A stretch of 25,024 nt of DNA. It comes from Rhodothermales bacterium (GTDB lineage Bacteria; Bacteroidota; Rhodothermia; Rhodothermales; UBA10348). Location of the stretch: the NCBI GenBank assembly GCA_030833605.1, contig JAURGV010000004.1:1-25024 (forward strand), given 5' to 3'. Below the pieces are notes generated by a model, which saw nothing but the letters and a program-made list of their open reading frames with translations, was not told the DNA's origin and searched no databases. The translations under genes were made by a program, and so were the position numbers. Below are positions 1 through 7,842 of this stretch, piece by piece (within the stretch, counting starts at the first letter, position 1; each line of letters begins with the position of its first letter).

Positions 1-313
1 TGAGATTGGTCAACAACCCAGCCACGGAAGCGGGTTTATCCAAAACAGGACCAGAAGTCGTTTTTACCTGGGTGCCCATTTCGGCCCCAATAATATAGGC
101 GAGCGTGGTCTTCCCGAGGCCCGGTGGACCAGAAAGCAATACGTGGTCTAGGCACTCCCCTCGACGCTGAGCGGCCGTAATAAATACCCGTAAATTTTCT
201 TTTATCTGATCTTGACCGATAAACTCATCAAGGGTCTTCGGTCGAAGGGCTTTTTCTAAATCCTCTTCGTTTGAAGAAGTCCCACCAGAAAATTGTCCAG
301 AACGTTCAATCAT
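1..313 (-). CDS. ruvB: Holliday junction branch migration ATPase RuvB, N-terminal part (cut by window edge)
   Basis: The reverse strand from the ATG at 313-311 gives 104 residues and then runs off the window. The visible part has the RuvB start: a low-complexity leader, then RPKTLDEFIGQDQIKENL (about residues 24-41), HVLLSGPPGLGKTTLAYIIG (57-76) with the Walker A motif at 62-69, and the family's TSGPVLDKP stretch (86-94). RuvB is the hexameric AAA+ motor that, with RuvA, drives branch migration of Holliday junctions in recombinational repair. The Walker B, sensor and winged-helix parts lie outside the window. It is divergent from the cysteine-rich gene at 433. The identification is firm from the motifs; completeness cannot be judged. 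Confidence 0.95.
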   Translation of the reverse strand, partial: MIERSGQFSGGTSSNEEDLEKALRPKTLDEFIGQDQIKENLRVFITAAQRRGECLDHVLLSGPPGLGKTTLAYIIGAEMGTQVKTTSGPVLDKPASVAGLLTNL

Positions 314-327
314 TGTCAAAAGTGTCT

Positions 328-349
328 ATTAACCGTAAGATCGGTTAAT
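328..349. promoter_or_regulatory. Perfect inverted repeat upstream of ruvB (8-6-8)
   Basis: ATTAACCG at 328-335 and CGGTTAAT at 342-349 form an exact 8-base inverted repeat around TAAGAT. It lies 14 bases upstream of the ruvB ATG, in the space between two divergent genes. It could be an operator for a dimeric regulator or a hairpin in the ruvB leader. The arms do not match the E. coli or Bacillus LexA boxes. Function is inferred only from symmetry and position. Confidence 0.35.
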
Positions 350-363
350 TCTTCCACATAATC

Positions 364-391
364 CTTATAGAATAAAGATACAAGGGCGCAA
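364..391 (-). promoter_or_regulatory. Possible sigma-70-like promoter for ruvB
   Basis: On the minus strand TTGCGC (391-386) is followed after 16 bases by TATAAG (369-364). Transcription would start a few bases before the inverted repeat at 328-349, placing that repeat at the start of the ruvB leader. The match is modest and a 120-base AT-rich gap can give such pairs by chance. Confidence 0.25.
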
Positions 392-432
392 AAAGTTGAT
401 TATTGAGCTCGGTTGCGATAGAATCCGGCATC

Positions 433-1035
433 ATGTTTGTAGTAGACAATGTACTCATATCAGATGACCTCGTAGAAGCGGCTTTTTGCTGCAATTTAGG
501 GGCTTGCCATGGCGCTTGTTGCGTCCAGGGGGCATCGGGTGCGCCCTTAACTCCAGATGAACGGGAAGAAGTCGAAAAAGCCTTGCCGATTGTACGGCAT
601 AGACTACGTCCCGAAGCGCTCGAAGTGATTGATAAAAAAGGGGCGTGGGAAGATTTAGGAAACGAGTACTACGCGACAACCTGTGTGGGCGAAGCAGAAT
701 GTGTGTTTGTTCGGTACGATGGTCCGGTTGCCAAATGCTCCATTCAAGAAGCGTATCACGAAGGGAAAACCACCTTTGAAAAGCCCATTTCTTGTCACTT
801 ATACCCAATCCGGGTTCAGCCATTGGGGGAATATGAGGCCCTCAACTACGAACAAATCGACATTTGTAAGCCGGCCATCAAGTATGGCAAACGAAACGGC
901 GTGGGTTTAGCCGAGTTTTTAAAAGGCCCACTGGTTCGAAAGTACGGGAAAGGATGGTATGATCAGTTTATGATCATGGTTCGGGATCGACGGGAGCACC
1001 TTCGTTCGGACCCTAAAAACGCAGGGAGGCGCTAG
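433..1035 (+). CDS. DUF3109-type cysteine cluster protein (YkgJ-like)
   Basis: A 200-residue soluble protein. The N-terminus has the cysteine pattern C20-x4-C25-x3-C29-C30 (CNLGACHGACC), followed by GASGAPLTPDE, which I recognise as the DUF3109/YkgJ-like group. Further cysteines at 84, 90, 102, 121 and 145 sit in the motifs expected for this group (C-x5-C, KCSIQ, SCHLYPIR, DICKP). They could bind zinc or an iron-sulphur cluster; the biochemical role is not known to me. I chose ATG 433 because the protein then starts MFVVDNVLIS, like relatives that begin a few residues before the conserved LIS segment. An in-frame TTG at 403 would add 10 poorly conserved residues. The stop is 5 bases before rpoN, and the rpoN ribosome binding site lies inside this gene's end, so the two are probably cotranscribed. 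Confidence 0.8.
   Translation: MFVVDNVLISDDLVEAAFCCNLGACHGACCVQGASGAPLTPDEREEVEKALPIVRHRLRPEALEVIDKKGAWEDLGNEYYATTCVGEAECVFVRYDGPVAKCSIQEAYHEGKTTFEKPISCHLYPIRVQPLGEYEALNYEQIDICKPAIKYGKRNGVGLAEFLKGPLVRKYGKGWYDQFMIMVRDRREHLRSDPKNAGRR
1024..1029 (+). promoter_or_regulatory. Ribosome binding site of rpoN
   Basis: GGGAGG lies 11 bases before the ATG at 1041. It is one of few strong Shine-Dalgarno matches in the window and supports that start. It overlaps the last codons of the upstream gene. Confidence 0.6.
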
Positions 1036-1040
1036 CAACC

Positions 1041-2513
1041 ATGTTAAACCTCTCCCAACGACAGTCCCAACAACAGCGACTTTCCCCGCAGCAGATTCAA
1101 TATATCAAGTTGCTTCAGCTTCCGACGCTCGCTCTCGAGCAGCGCATCAAGGCTGAAATGGAAATCAATCCGTTACTTGAGGAAGGGGAAGATCTGCCCG
1201 AAGAAATGACAGATGAAGCGAGTGAAGAGCAGGATTTCGACGATGTAGTAGCGGAAAACGACACGGCAGAAGACGAATATGAGTGGGAAGAGCTCATGGA
1301 TCAGGGTGACGATTTATACGGCTACAAGGCGTGCGTTGACAACGGGAACGATGAGGATCGCAAAGAGACGCCCATGGTTTCGTTGAGCAATATGGTTGAT
1401 GTCCTTCGTGATCAACTCTCCTTTTTGAATTTAACAGACGAAGAAGAACTTATTGCCGAGCAGATTATTGGGTCGGTCGACGAAGACGGGTACCTGCGTC
1501 GGCCCCTCGAATCGATTGTTGACGATGTGGCTTTCAATCAAGGCGTTCTGCTCAGTGAGGATGAAGTGGAGTCGGTGCTATTACGGATTCAACGACTTGA
1601 CCCCGTTGGAGTGGCCTCCCGCGATCTACGAGAATGTCTGCTCGTTCAGCTTGAAATGCTGCCCGAGGACGTAACTGGACGAGATGTGGCCATGGAAATG
1701 CTTCAGCACGCCTACAAGGCCTTTACGATGAAGCACTACGACCAGATTATGAAGCGGCTTGGCGTGGACGGTCAGGATTTGAAAGAAGCCTTTGAATTGA
1801 TCCAGCGACTCAATCCTAAGCCAGGAGAAGGCGAGTTTACCGCCTCCGAGAATTACATTACGCCCGATTTTACGGTTCGGTACGAAGACGAAGACTTTAT
1901 CATATTCCTTAATTCAGGAAATATGCCTGAATTGCGGGTGTCCAAACATTACCAGCACATGCTGGAAACGGTGGTGTCCGATAAAAAGAAAGGCCGATCC
2001 TCGTATGACACGGAAACGAAAGAATTTTTAAAGTCGAAATTTGAGTCGGCTAAGTGGTTTATCAATTCTATTAACCAGCGTCGGCAAACCATGCTTGCGG
2101 TCATGCAGGCCATTGTGTCGCAGCAGGAAGAGTTTTTTATGTCGGGAGAGGGCAATCTTCGGCCCATGATTTTGAAGGACATTGCCACCGACATCAGCAT
2201 GGACATTTCAACCATATCCAGGGTGGTTAATGGGAAATATGTTCAAACCGATTTCGGTGTCTACGAACTCAAGCACTTTTTCTCGGAAGGACTTTCGACA
2301 GATTCAGGTGAAGATGTCTCCAACAAGGAAGTGAAGTCCCTGATAGATCGTATTATTGGGGAAGAAGACAAAAACAAACCGCTTTCGGATCAAAGCATTG
2401 CAAAAATGTTAGAGAAGAAAGGCTTCCAAATTGCTCGCAGAACGGTTACAAAGTATCGCGAACAGCTTGGGGTTCCGGTTGCCCGCTTACGTAAACAGAT
2501 TGTTCTGTCGTAG
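1041..2513 (+). CDS. rpoN: RNA polymerase sigma-54 factor RpoN
   Basis: A 490-residue protein with the full sigma-54 layout. Region I (1-46) is glutamine and leucine rich (LNLSQRQSQQQRLSPQQIQY) and is the part that answers to enhancer-binding ATPases. An acidic, low-complexity region II follows (about 47-92). The core-binding domain contains LDPVGVASRDLRECL and LIQRLNPKPGEG. The helix-turn-helix region includes DISTISRVVNGKYVQTDFGVYELKHFFSEGL. The C-terminal RpoN box, ARRTVTKYRE at 465-474, reads the -24 promoter element. Length is normal. Sigma-54 directs RNA polymerase to -24/-12 promoters that need an activator; none of the activators is encoded here. The gene follows the DUF3109-type gene by 5 bases. 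Confidence 0.97.
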   Translation: MLNLSQRQSQQQRLSPQQIQYIKLLQLPTLALEQRIKAEMEINPLLEEGEDLPEEMTDEASEEQDFDDVVAENDTAEDEYEWEELMDQGDDLYGYKACVDNGNDEDRKETPMVSLSNMVDVLRDQLSFLNLTDEEELIAEQIIGSVDEDGYLRRPLESIVDDVAFNQGVLLSEDEVESVLLRIQRLDPVGVASRDLRECLLVQLEMLPEDVTGRDVAMEMLQHAYKAFTMKHYDQIMKRLGVDGQDLKEAFELIQRLNPKPGEGEFTASENYITPDFTVRYEDEDFIIFLNSGNMPELRVSKHYQHMLETVVSDKKKGRSSYDTETKEFLKSKFESAKWFINSINQRRQTMLAVMQAIVSQQEEFFMSGEGNLRPMILKDIATDISMDISTISRVVNGKYVQTDFGVYELKHFFSEGLSTDSGEDVSNKEVKSLIDRIIGEEDKNKPLSDQSIAKMLEKKGFQIARRTVTKYREQLGVPVARLRKQIVLS

Positions 2514-2568
2514 GTAAAAGGTTTAAACCGCAAGTTTACGTAGACAGAAGCCCAAAACGGGAACGCCC

Positions 2569-4059
2569 ATGTCATCCCTGGAAGCACATTTCGCTCCTTT
2601 TCGTCGGCAAATTGTTGGCATAGACACCACATTCACGTCTCCATACGGGGAATTACCGATCGTTTATGCCGATTGGATCGCTAGTGGTCGGTTGTACGGG
2701 CCGATTGAGAGGCGCCTATCCGATGTGATGGGTCCTTTTGTGGCAAATACGCATACTGAAACGAGTGTGACGGGGACGTCTATGACCCACGCCTATCATG
2801 AGGCCCGTCATATTATCAAGCGACATGTCGGTGCAGGGGAAAACGACATCATTATCGCTTCAGGGTCTGGAATGACTGGCGTGATCAATAAGCTCCAGCG
2901 CATTTTAGGACTTCGTATTCCGGAGCAGGCTCACAAATACGTTTCCATGCCTGAGCACGAACAACCCGTGGTTTTCATTACCCATATGGAACACCATTCC
3001 AATCAAACCTCGTGGTTGGAAGCGGAAGTTGAGTTGGTGTGCATCGATCCCGATAACAGCGGTTTGTGCGCTGTCGAAAACCTTAAAAAGGAAATCGTAA
3101 AGTATAAAGGTCGCAAACTGATAGGATCGTTCACCGCGTGTTCGAACGTAACCGGTGTTCATACACCCTACTACGCGTTGTCGCGTGTGATGCACGAACA
3201 CGGTGGGTTGTGTTTTGTGGACTTCGCGGCCAATGCGCCGTACGAAGACATTAATATGCACCCAGGCGATCCAATGGAATGTTTGGATGCCATTTTCTTT
3301 TCACCGCATAAATTTTTGGGCGGACCCGGTTCTAGCGGAGTCATGGTGTTTAATGCTATGCTCGATAAGAACACCGTACCGGATCATCCCGGTGGTGGTA
3401 CCGTCGATTGGACCAATCCATGGGGAGAACACAAGTTCATTTCCAATTTGGAAGATCGGGAAGACGGAGGAACGCCGGCCTTTTTACAGACCATTCGTGC
3501 AGCGTTAGCCGTGAAGCTCAAAGAAGAAATGGGCACCCAACAGATGTTGGCGCGCGAACACGAGTTGTTGGCCATTGCGTTTCCTAGACTTCGTAAGCTT
3601 CCGGGCCTGAACATCTTAGCCGATGGCGTGGAAGATCGATTGGGCGTGATTTCGTTTTATGTCGAGAACGTGCATTTCAATCTTATTGTCAAGTTGCTGA
3701 ACGACCGGTTCGGCATTCAGACCAGGGGCGGCTGCTCATGCGCTGGAACGTATGGACATTTTCTGCTTCATGTCGATAGAGAGACGTCAAAGGCGATTAC
3801 GGATGAAATCAATACGGGAAATCTGACCAGTAAGCCCGGTTGGGTTCGGCTTTCGTTGCATCCCACTATGACGAACGCGGAGCTTGAATACATTTTGGAT
3901 GCCATCGAGGAACTGGTTGATCGGGTAGAGGAGTGGGAAAAAGACTATACCTATAACCCGCATACCAATGAATACACCTGCCGCCTTGAAGCGGAAGCTG
4001 TCGACGTCCATGCCTGGTTTGACCTGCAAATAGAACAGGAAATGTCTCCTAGAGCGTAG
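2569..4059 (+). CDS. Class V aminotransferase-fold PLP enzyme (cysteine desulfurase-like)
   Basis: A 496-residue protein of the aminotransferase class V / fold-type I PLP family. Recognisable parts are the glycine-rich cofactor segment ASGSGMTGVINKLQ (about 96-109), the SFTACSNVTGVHTP segment (about 187-200), the VDFAANAP stretch, and FFSPHKFLGGPGSSGV, where K248 should form the Schiff base. Near the C-terminus is RGGCSCAGTYGH with C389 and C391; SufS-type desulfurases carry a catalytic cysteine in a similar loop. The protein is about 80-100 residues longer than SufS or IscS, and no SufE, SufU or Fe-S scaffold gene is adjacent, so desulfurase, lyase and aminotransferase activity all remain possible. 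It starts 55 bases after rpoN and could be read through from it. ATG 2569 has only a weak ribosome binding site. Confidence 0.85.
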   Translation: MSSLEAHFAPFRRQIVGIDTTFTSPYGELPIVYADWIASGRLYGPIERRLSDVMGPFVANTHTETSVTGTSMTHAYHEARHIIKRHVGAGENDIIIASGSGMTGVINKLQRILGLRIPEQAHKYVSMPEHEQPVVFITHMEHHSNQTSWLEAEVELVCIDPDNSGLCAVENLKKEIVKYKGRKLIGSFTACSNVTGVHTPYYALSRVMHEHGGLCFVDFAANAPYEDINMHPGDPMECLDAIFFSPHKFLGGPGSSGVMVFNAMLDKNTVPDHPGGGTVDWTNPWGEHKFISNLEDREDGGTPAFLQTIRAALAVKLKEEMGTQQMLAREHELLAIAFPRLRKLPGLNILADGVEDRLGVISFYVENVHFNLIVKLLNDRFGIQTRGGCSCAGTYGHFLLHVDRETSKAITDEINTGNLTSKPGWVRLSLHPTMTNAELEYILDAIEELVDRVEEWEKDYTYNPHTNEYTCRLEAEAVDVHAWFDLQIEQEMSPRA

Positions 4060-4435
4060 TTCAATTAGGACGTTGTCTATTTTTTGGTTCAGTCGACTCG
4101 GCAAAACTGACCACTGCGCAGGCTAATATTTCCTCTAAACAGGGTAAAACGGAATTCCCGTCTGTCGGGTTGAATTGTGAATTCGTAAAACGTGCATAAG
4201 TATCATAATAACAGGTACTTAAGGTGTGTTCGTTCTTGAGTTATGCGACTTTTTAATGCCTCTACACGGGTATTTGAGCGTCAATTTGGGGATGTACTAG
4301 GTTACAATTTGGCATGAACGGGTGTCTAGGATTAGAAATGGGCGCGGTATTTGTAAATCATTTGATCAGTACACCGTACATCGCGTCATGAACAACCAAA
4401 ATTGGTAGAAAAACCAAACCCAGAGAGACCCGATC
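4060..4435. other. 376-base gap between the PLP enzyme and the small gene
   Basis: No tRNA, known riboswitch or insertion sequence is visible. There is a modest hairpin (CCCG-TCTGT-CGGG at 4157-4169, with AATT arms outside it and a 3-base bulge) lacking a T tract. A 24-codon ATG frame runs at 4243-4317 without supporting signals. The stretch presumably holds the end of the upstream transcript and the promoter of the small gene at 4436, but I could not place a convincing promoter. Confidence 0.4.
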
Positions 4436-4684
4436 ATGCAAACAGTATCAATTGCCAATCAAACTTCTTTTTCCACACTTCTTGCACGGTATATGCAGGG
4501 ACAAATTGCCGATACGGCATGGAAGAAACTGATGTCAGCTTTTGATGCTGAAGGCGTTACTTCACCTGAGCGTATGGCTTACGCTCGGTTCATGAATGAA
4601 ATGCTTAGTGATCGTGGAAAATCCTCGCTGGATATTCCGGTTAGCGACGAGATGGCGGGGCTATTGAAGGAAACACGTGCATAG
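4436..4684 (+). CDS. Small protein of unknown function (82 aa)
   Basis: I do not recognise this protein. It is 82 residues, soluble, predicted mostly helical (AWKKLMSAFDAEGVTSPERMAYARFMNEML), with no cysteine, signal peptide or membrane segment. The purine-rich GAGAG at 4423-4427 lies 8 bases before the ATG, and a strong terminator follows 106 bases after the stop. With its own long upstream region it looks like a single-gene transcript. Coding is supported by start signal, ordinary composition and terminator, not by homology. It could be a small regulator or stress protein, but nothing in the sequence decides this. Confidence 0.6.
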   Translation: MQTVSIANQTSFSTLLARYMQGQIADTAWKKLMSAFDAEGVTSPERMAYARFMNEMLSDRGKSSLDIPVSDEMAGLLKETRA

Positions 4685-4790
4685 TTTCTTTCGGTTTATG
4701 AATCTGAAGATTTTATAGCTACCTCCTACAGCTTTGTGACCCGTGTTTTTCTATGGTGGGTGGGCACAGGACACAGATCTTCAGCCTTGG

Positions 4791-4824
4791 GGTGGGTCGA
4801 GCGAAGCTCGACCCACCTTTTTTT
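4791..4824 (+). terminator. Strong intrinsic terminator
   Basis: A perfect 12-base stem (GGTGGGTCGAGC at 4791-4802, GCTCGACCCACC at 4806-4817) with a GAA loop is followed directly by seven T residues (4818-4824). It ends the plus-strand transcript of the 82-residue gene. The opposite strand has the hairpin but no T tract after it, so it is one-directional, though it sits right after the convergent membrane protein gene. The stem sequence also resembles dispersed palindromic repeats. Confidence 0.9.
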
Positions 4825-4826
4825 AT

Positions 4827-5759
4827 TTACTCGAGCGTGTCTTCGACCAACTTCACTTCGCTGCCCAACCAGCCTACGGTGATAAATGCGCGGGCTGCAA
4901 GGAATAGCTGTTGGAATACAAAAGCTATAAACAGTCCACCGGACGATAGGTCCAGCATAAAAGGGATGAAAAGGAAGACGATTCCTAATACCATCCAGCC
5001 GATGTAAATCGAATTCGCGTTTCCAGAATGGAAAGGCCACTTTAGGCCAGCAAACCAACTATCCATAATGCCTTTTCGGCCTGCGACCAGCTCAACACGG
5101 CCGAAATCGTGCATCATATCGATAAAGGCGACGCACATGAACAAAGCGAGGGGTAGAAAAACAGCTTGAACCCAGAAAGTCCCTACTTCGCCCACAGCTA
5201 CCTGGGCCAAGACAAGACCGATGACGGATACAATCAATATCGCAATCACGGTGGGGACGAGATACAAGAAACCTAGGGCCGTAGATTTCAGCGCATTGGA
5301 TCCCAGGCCAACCCAAAACCGACGGGTTGTATTTCTATTGCGGGCCAGGCGCTGTGAGCGTTCATCCGCGCCAGCTGCGCCCGCTTCGGATTCATCAGGG
5401 GTCCCGTCCTGATCAGGGGCTCCGTCTTGATCTTCAATTTCCTTCATCTGGGCATGAATCAACCCCGCCGAAGAAGCCATCTTCCACACAAACAACACCG
5501 GTAATACCCAAAACAACTGAGCAATCAAGGTGGGCAGGAATGACGGTGAATTCTCCAGAATATCGGCCCATAAGGTGATATCGAACCCTTGAGAAAGATC
5601 GTTCGCGTACCCCGATTCGGCAGTCGCTTTCGAAAAGGCCGCCAAAACGGGAATCGAGAGCAGAATGCCCATAATCAGGTTGGAGACATACATGATTACG
5701 GTTAGTGTTGGACGGGCTTTAGCCGATTCAAATCCGGATTTAATATAGTAAAGTGACAT
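4827..5759 (-). CDS. Six-helix inner membrane protein of unknown function
   Basis: A 310-residue protein with about six hydrophobic segments: roughly 19-42, 74-92, 160-185, 194-214, 251-270 and 274-297. Between the second and third lies a charged, low-complexity loop (about 105-147) with the repeat DQDGAPDQDGTPD followed by a basic stretch (RSQRLARNRNTTRRF). I do not recognise a family; it loosely recalls DUF4013 or YIP1-like membrane proteins, with no motif to prove it. No transporter or enzyme signature is visible. It starts 36 bases after the M1-type peptidase gene on the same strand, so the two are probably one transcript and may share a role in the envelope. The end abuts the terminator of the convergent small gene. 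Confidence 0.8.
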   Translation of the reverse strand: MSLYYIKSGFESAKARPTLTVIMYVSNLIMGILLSIPVLAAFSKATAESGYANDLSQGFDITLWADILENSPSFLPTLIAQLFWVLPVLFVWKMASSAGLIHAQMKEIEDQDGAPDQDGTPDESEAGAAGADERSQRLARNRNTTRRFWVGLGSNALKSTALGFLYLVPTVIAILIVSVIGLVLAQVAVGEVGTFWVQAVFLPLALFMCVAFIDMMHDFGRVELVAGRKGIMDSWFAGLKWPFHSGNANSIYIGWMVLGIVFLFIPFMLDLSSGGLFIAFVFQQLFLAARAFITVGWLGSEVKLVEDTLE

Positions 5760-5795
5760 AGCTTGAAAAGTCTTTGTTGGATTGAATCAATCGAA

Positions 5796-7766
5796 TTAAA
5801 ATAGTCCGGAAAGGACATAAAATAGGGTTTGGTAGATCATAATGGCCCGCCGCTGAGCCAACCTAGCAAAGGAGTTATCCGATTCCGAAGCGGCGACTTT
5901 GCGATTGTTCAGGCGGTTTACGTCCAATAAGTTGTTGAAATCAGGATCTAAGTAGGCCTCCACAATTTTATGCGTGCCTTCGCGACGAAAATCTTTCCAT
6001 CGCTCGGCACCATCCCACAGGACATCTTCGGTGGTCCCATCGTCAAATCGAAGTCGAAGGGTTGTCGGGAAAACTCCATCTTGTTCTCGGTGAACACGTA
6101 CGCGACTCACGAATTGATCGTCTTCCTTATCCGTAATCAATATGGAATCAACCGAATAGTCGACTACCGCGGTACCATAAACAAACTGGGAGAAAAACCA
6201 CTCCAAATCGGTTCCGGATACCTCTTCAGCAATGGATTGGAGATCCCGTGTGGTCGGATGCTTAAACCGCCATCGTTCGTAGTAGGCTTTAAGGAATCGC
6301 TGTTGCATATCCCATCCCCAATAGCGCTCCAAGGTATTCATAACCGTCGCTGGCTTGGAGTACGTCGATTTGCCATAATCGCCCCCAACGTGTTCCCAAC
6401 TATTGGTCACTAAAGCGCCGCTAGATGGCCGCTGCTTGGCATAGGAGAGTCGCTGTAACTCGATGTCGCCCAATTTGAAAGGGCCTAAGGAGATAGCTGC
6501 GCCCGGTCCATAGGTTTCATCCATAATACGGGACTCGATGTAGGAGTTCATTCCTTCATCCAACCACGCTTCTTCAAATTCATTGGAGGCTAGAAGCCCA
6601 TAAAAGTACTGATGACCAAACTCATGAATGATGACCAACTCAAGAAAACGGGACCATGTTGGTAGTCCATAATTGGTGCCGGCTGTGATTAGCGTGGGAT
6701 ACTCCATGCCGTTGCTGCCGCCTATGGCATCTACGACCGTCAAACTGGTGTACGGGTATTCGCCCACCCACGCATCGTACTTCTCTAAGGCCGTGATGGC
6801 AGCGTCCAAATGCCGCTGTGCTTGTCCTTTATGTGCGGGTTGAATCAAGGCCCGAACGTTTACGTGCCGCCACTGCTGGTTGAATTCCAAATAGTCCGGA
6901 CTGGCGGTCCATGCAAAATCATGCACATCGTCCGCTTCGAACCGAACCGCTTTCATCCCATTTTCTGTGGACGTTTCCATTTGGACGCCTGAAGCGCCAA
7001 CAACGTAGGACTCGGGTACCCGCATAGTCACATCGTACTTGCCAAAATCGGCGTAGAACTCACTGTTCACGTGAAACTGGTGGGCATTCCACACCCCTTT
7101 TTCGGCGTCCTCTGGGATATATCGCTGCCCGGGTACTTCCAACACCGCAATTTTCGGAAACCATTGCCCGACAAAGTAAAAGGGATTTCCGGTATCGGCC
7201 GTTTTCCAACCGGTTCGAGCCACAATTTCAGGTAATCGGCTCTCAAAAAGAATTTCCAGGGCAATCGTTTCGCCGGGAGCTACCTCGCGGGGAAGCTGAA
7301 TCGAAAAAACGGTTTCATCGGCGAGGTTACCATCGTCTGGTTGGATAAAGGTGATCCGATCGACCAAGTCCTCTGCGCTGTTGGACCCCAGGGGAATTTC
7401 AGGTCGGAAATCGTCCATAGGGTTGACCATCTTCATACTGGAAATCTGGATGCTGCCCCATGGATCTTTTACCGTGGCTGACGCACCTCGATGCACGCCC
7501 CCGCTTTCTTTCATAAAGGTTGTTTCTTTATTTTTGAAAGCATTCAGATACATATGAAACTGAAGCTCTTTCACCGGAACGGAATCCGGGTTTCTCCACG
7601 TCAAGCGCTGTTTTCCGTCGATGGAATTCGATTCGGGGCGGAGCGTGACATCCATCGTGTACGAAACAATTCGATCACTCAGAGGATGTGGGGAGGTTGT
7701 TCTTGATTGGGCCGTGGCTTGATCGGCCCAGAGGAGAAGAAAGCTCAACAACAGGAAACTACGCAC
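5796..7766 (-). CDS. Secreted M1-family zinc metallopeptidase
   Basis: A 656-residue protein. It begins with a signal peptide (MRSFLLLSFLLLWADQATAQ, cleavage near 20). The gluzincin site is complete: H381-EFG-H385 and, 18 residues on, E404 in WLDEG, giving the three zinc ligands with E382 as catalytic base. GGSNGMEYP just before it matches the exopeptidase substrate-binding motif in a GMEYP variant. A tyrosine in STYSKPA could be the transition-state tyrosine. These features place it in family M1, acting in the periplasm or outside the cell on peptides. The start is GTG at 7766; the nearest upstream ATG frame meets a stop before it. The C-terminus ends in a hydrophobic stretch (IMIYQTLFYVLSGLF). 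It precedes the membrane protein gene by 36 bases and is divergent from the HMG-CoA lyase gene. Confidence 0.9.
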   Translation of the reverse strand: MRSFLLLSFLLLWADQATAQSRTTSPHPLSDRIVSYTMDVTLRPESNSIDGKQRLTWRNPDSVPVKELQFHMYLNAFKNKETTFMKESGGVHRGASATVKDPWGSIQISSMKMVNPMDDFRPEIPLGSNSAEDLVDRITFIQPDDGNLADETVFSIQLPREVAPGETIALEILFESRLPEIVARTGWKTADTGNPFYFVGQWFPKIAVLEVPGQRYIPEDAEKGVWNAHQFHVNSEFYADFGKYDVTMRVPESYVVGASGVQMETSTENGMKAVRFEADDVHDFAWTASPDYLEFNQQWRHVNVRALIQPAHKGQAQRHLDAAITALEKYDAWVGEYPYTSLTVVDAIGGSNGMEYPTLITAGTNYGLPTWSRFLELVIIHEFGHQYFYGLLASNEFEEAWLDEGMNSYIESRIMDETYGPGAAISLGPFKLGDIELQRLSYAKQRPSSGALVTNSWEHVGGDYGKSTYSKPATVMNTLERYWGWDMQQRFLKAYYERWRFKHPTTRDLQSIAEEVSGTDLEWFFSQFVYGTAVVDYSVDSILITDKEDDQFVSRVRVHREQDGVFPTTLRLRFDDGTTEDVLWDGAERWKDFRREGTHKIVEAYLDPDFNNLLDVNRLNNRKVAASESDNSFARLAQRRAIMIYQTLFYVLSGLF

Positions 7767-7795
7767 GGATCTTACCGGTTACTGATAGTTGAATC

Positions 7796-7817
7796 CATGA
7801 TATGCTATTTTATCATG
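7796..7817. promoter_or_regulatory. Inverted repeat between divergent peptidase and lyase genes (7-8-7)
   Basis: CATGATA at 7796-7802 and TATCATG at 7811-7817 are perfect inverted arms around TGCTATTT. The gap between the two divergent start codons is only 76 bases, so a regulator bound here could affect both genes. The 3' arm also overlaps a weak -10-like TATCAT preceded by TTGAAT with 16-base spacing, reading toward the lyase gene. Operator function is inferred from symmetry alone. Confidence 0.35.
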
Positions 7818-7842
7818 ACAATAATGCAAATGCCTGTTCAAA

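Noticed and set aside
4157..4169. CCCG-TCTGT-CGGG hairpin as a terminator for the PLP enzyme
   Set aside because: Four-base core stem with a bulged extension and no T tract, about 100 bases after the stop.
4243..4317. 24-codon frame MRLFNASTRVFERQFGDVLG... in the gap before the small gene
   Set aside because: No ribosome binding site or other support; frames of this length are expected by chance.
4310..4326. Sigma-54-like site TTGGCATGAACGGGTG upstream of the 82-residue gene, close to rpoN
   Set aside because: The -24 part is fair but the required GC at -12 is replaced by TG; not a valid match.
5780..5792. GATTG-AAT-CAATC repeat between the M1-type peptidase and the membrane protein
   Set aside because: Five-base AT-rich arms; too weak to separate from chance.
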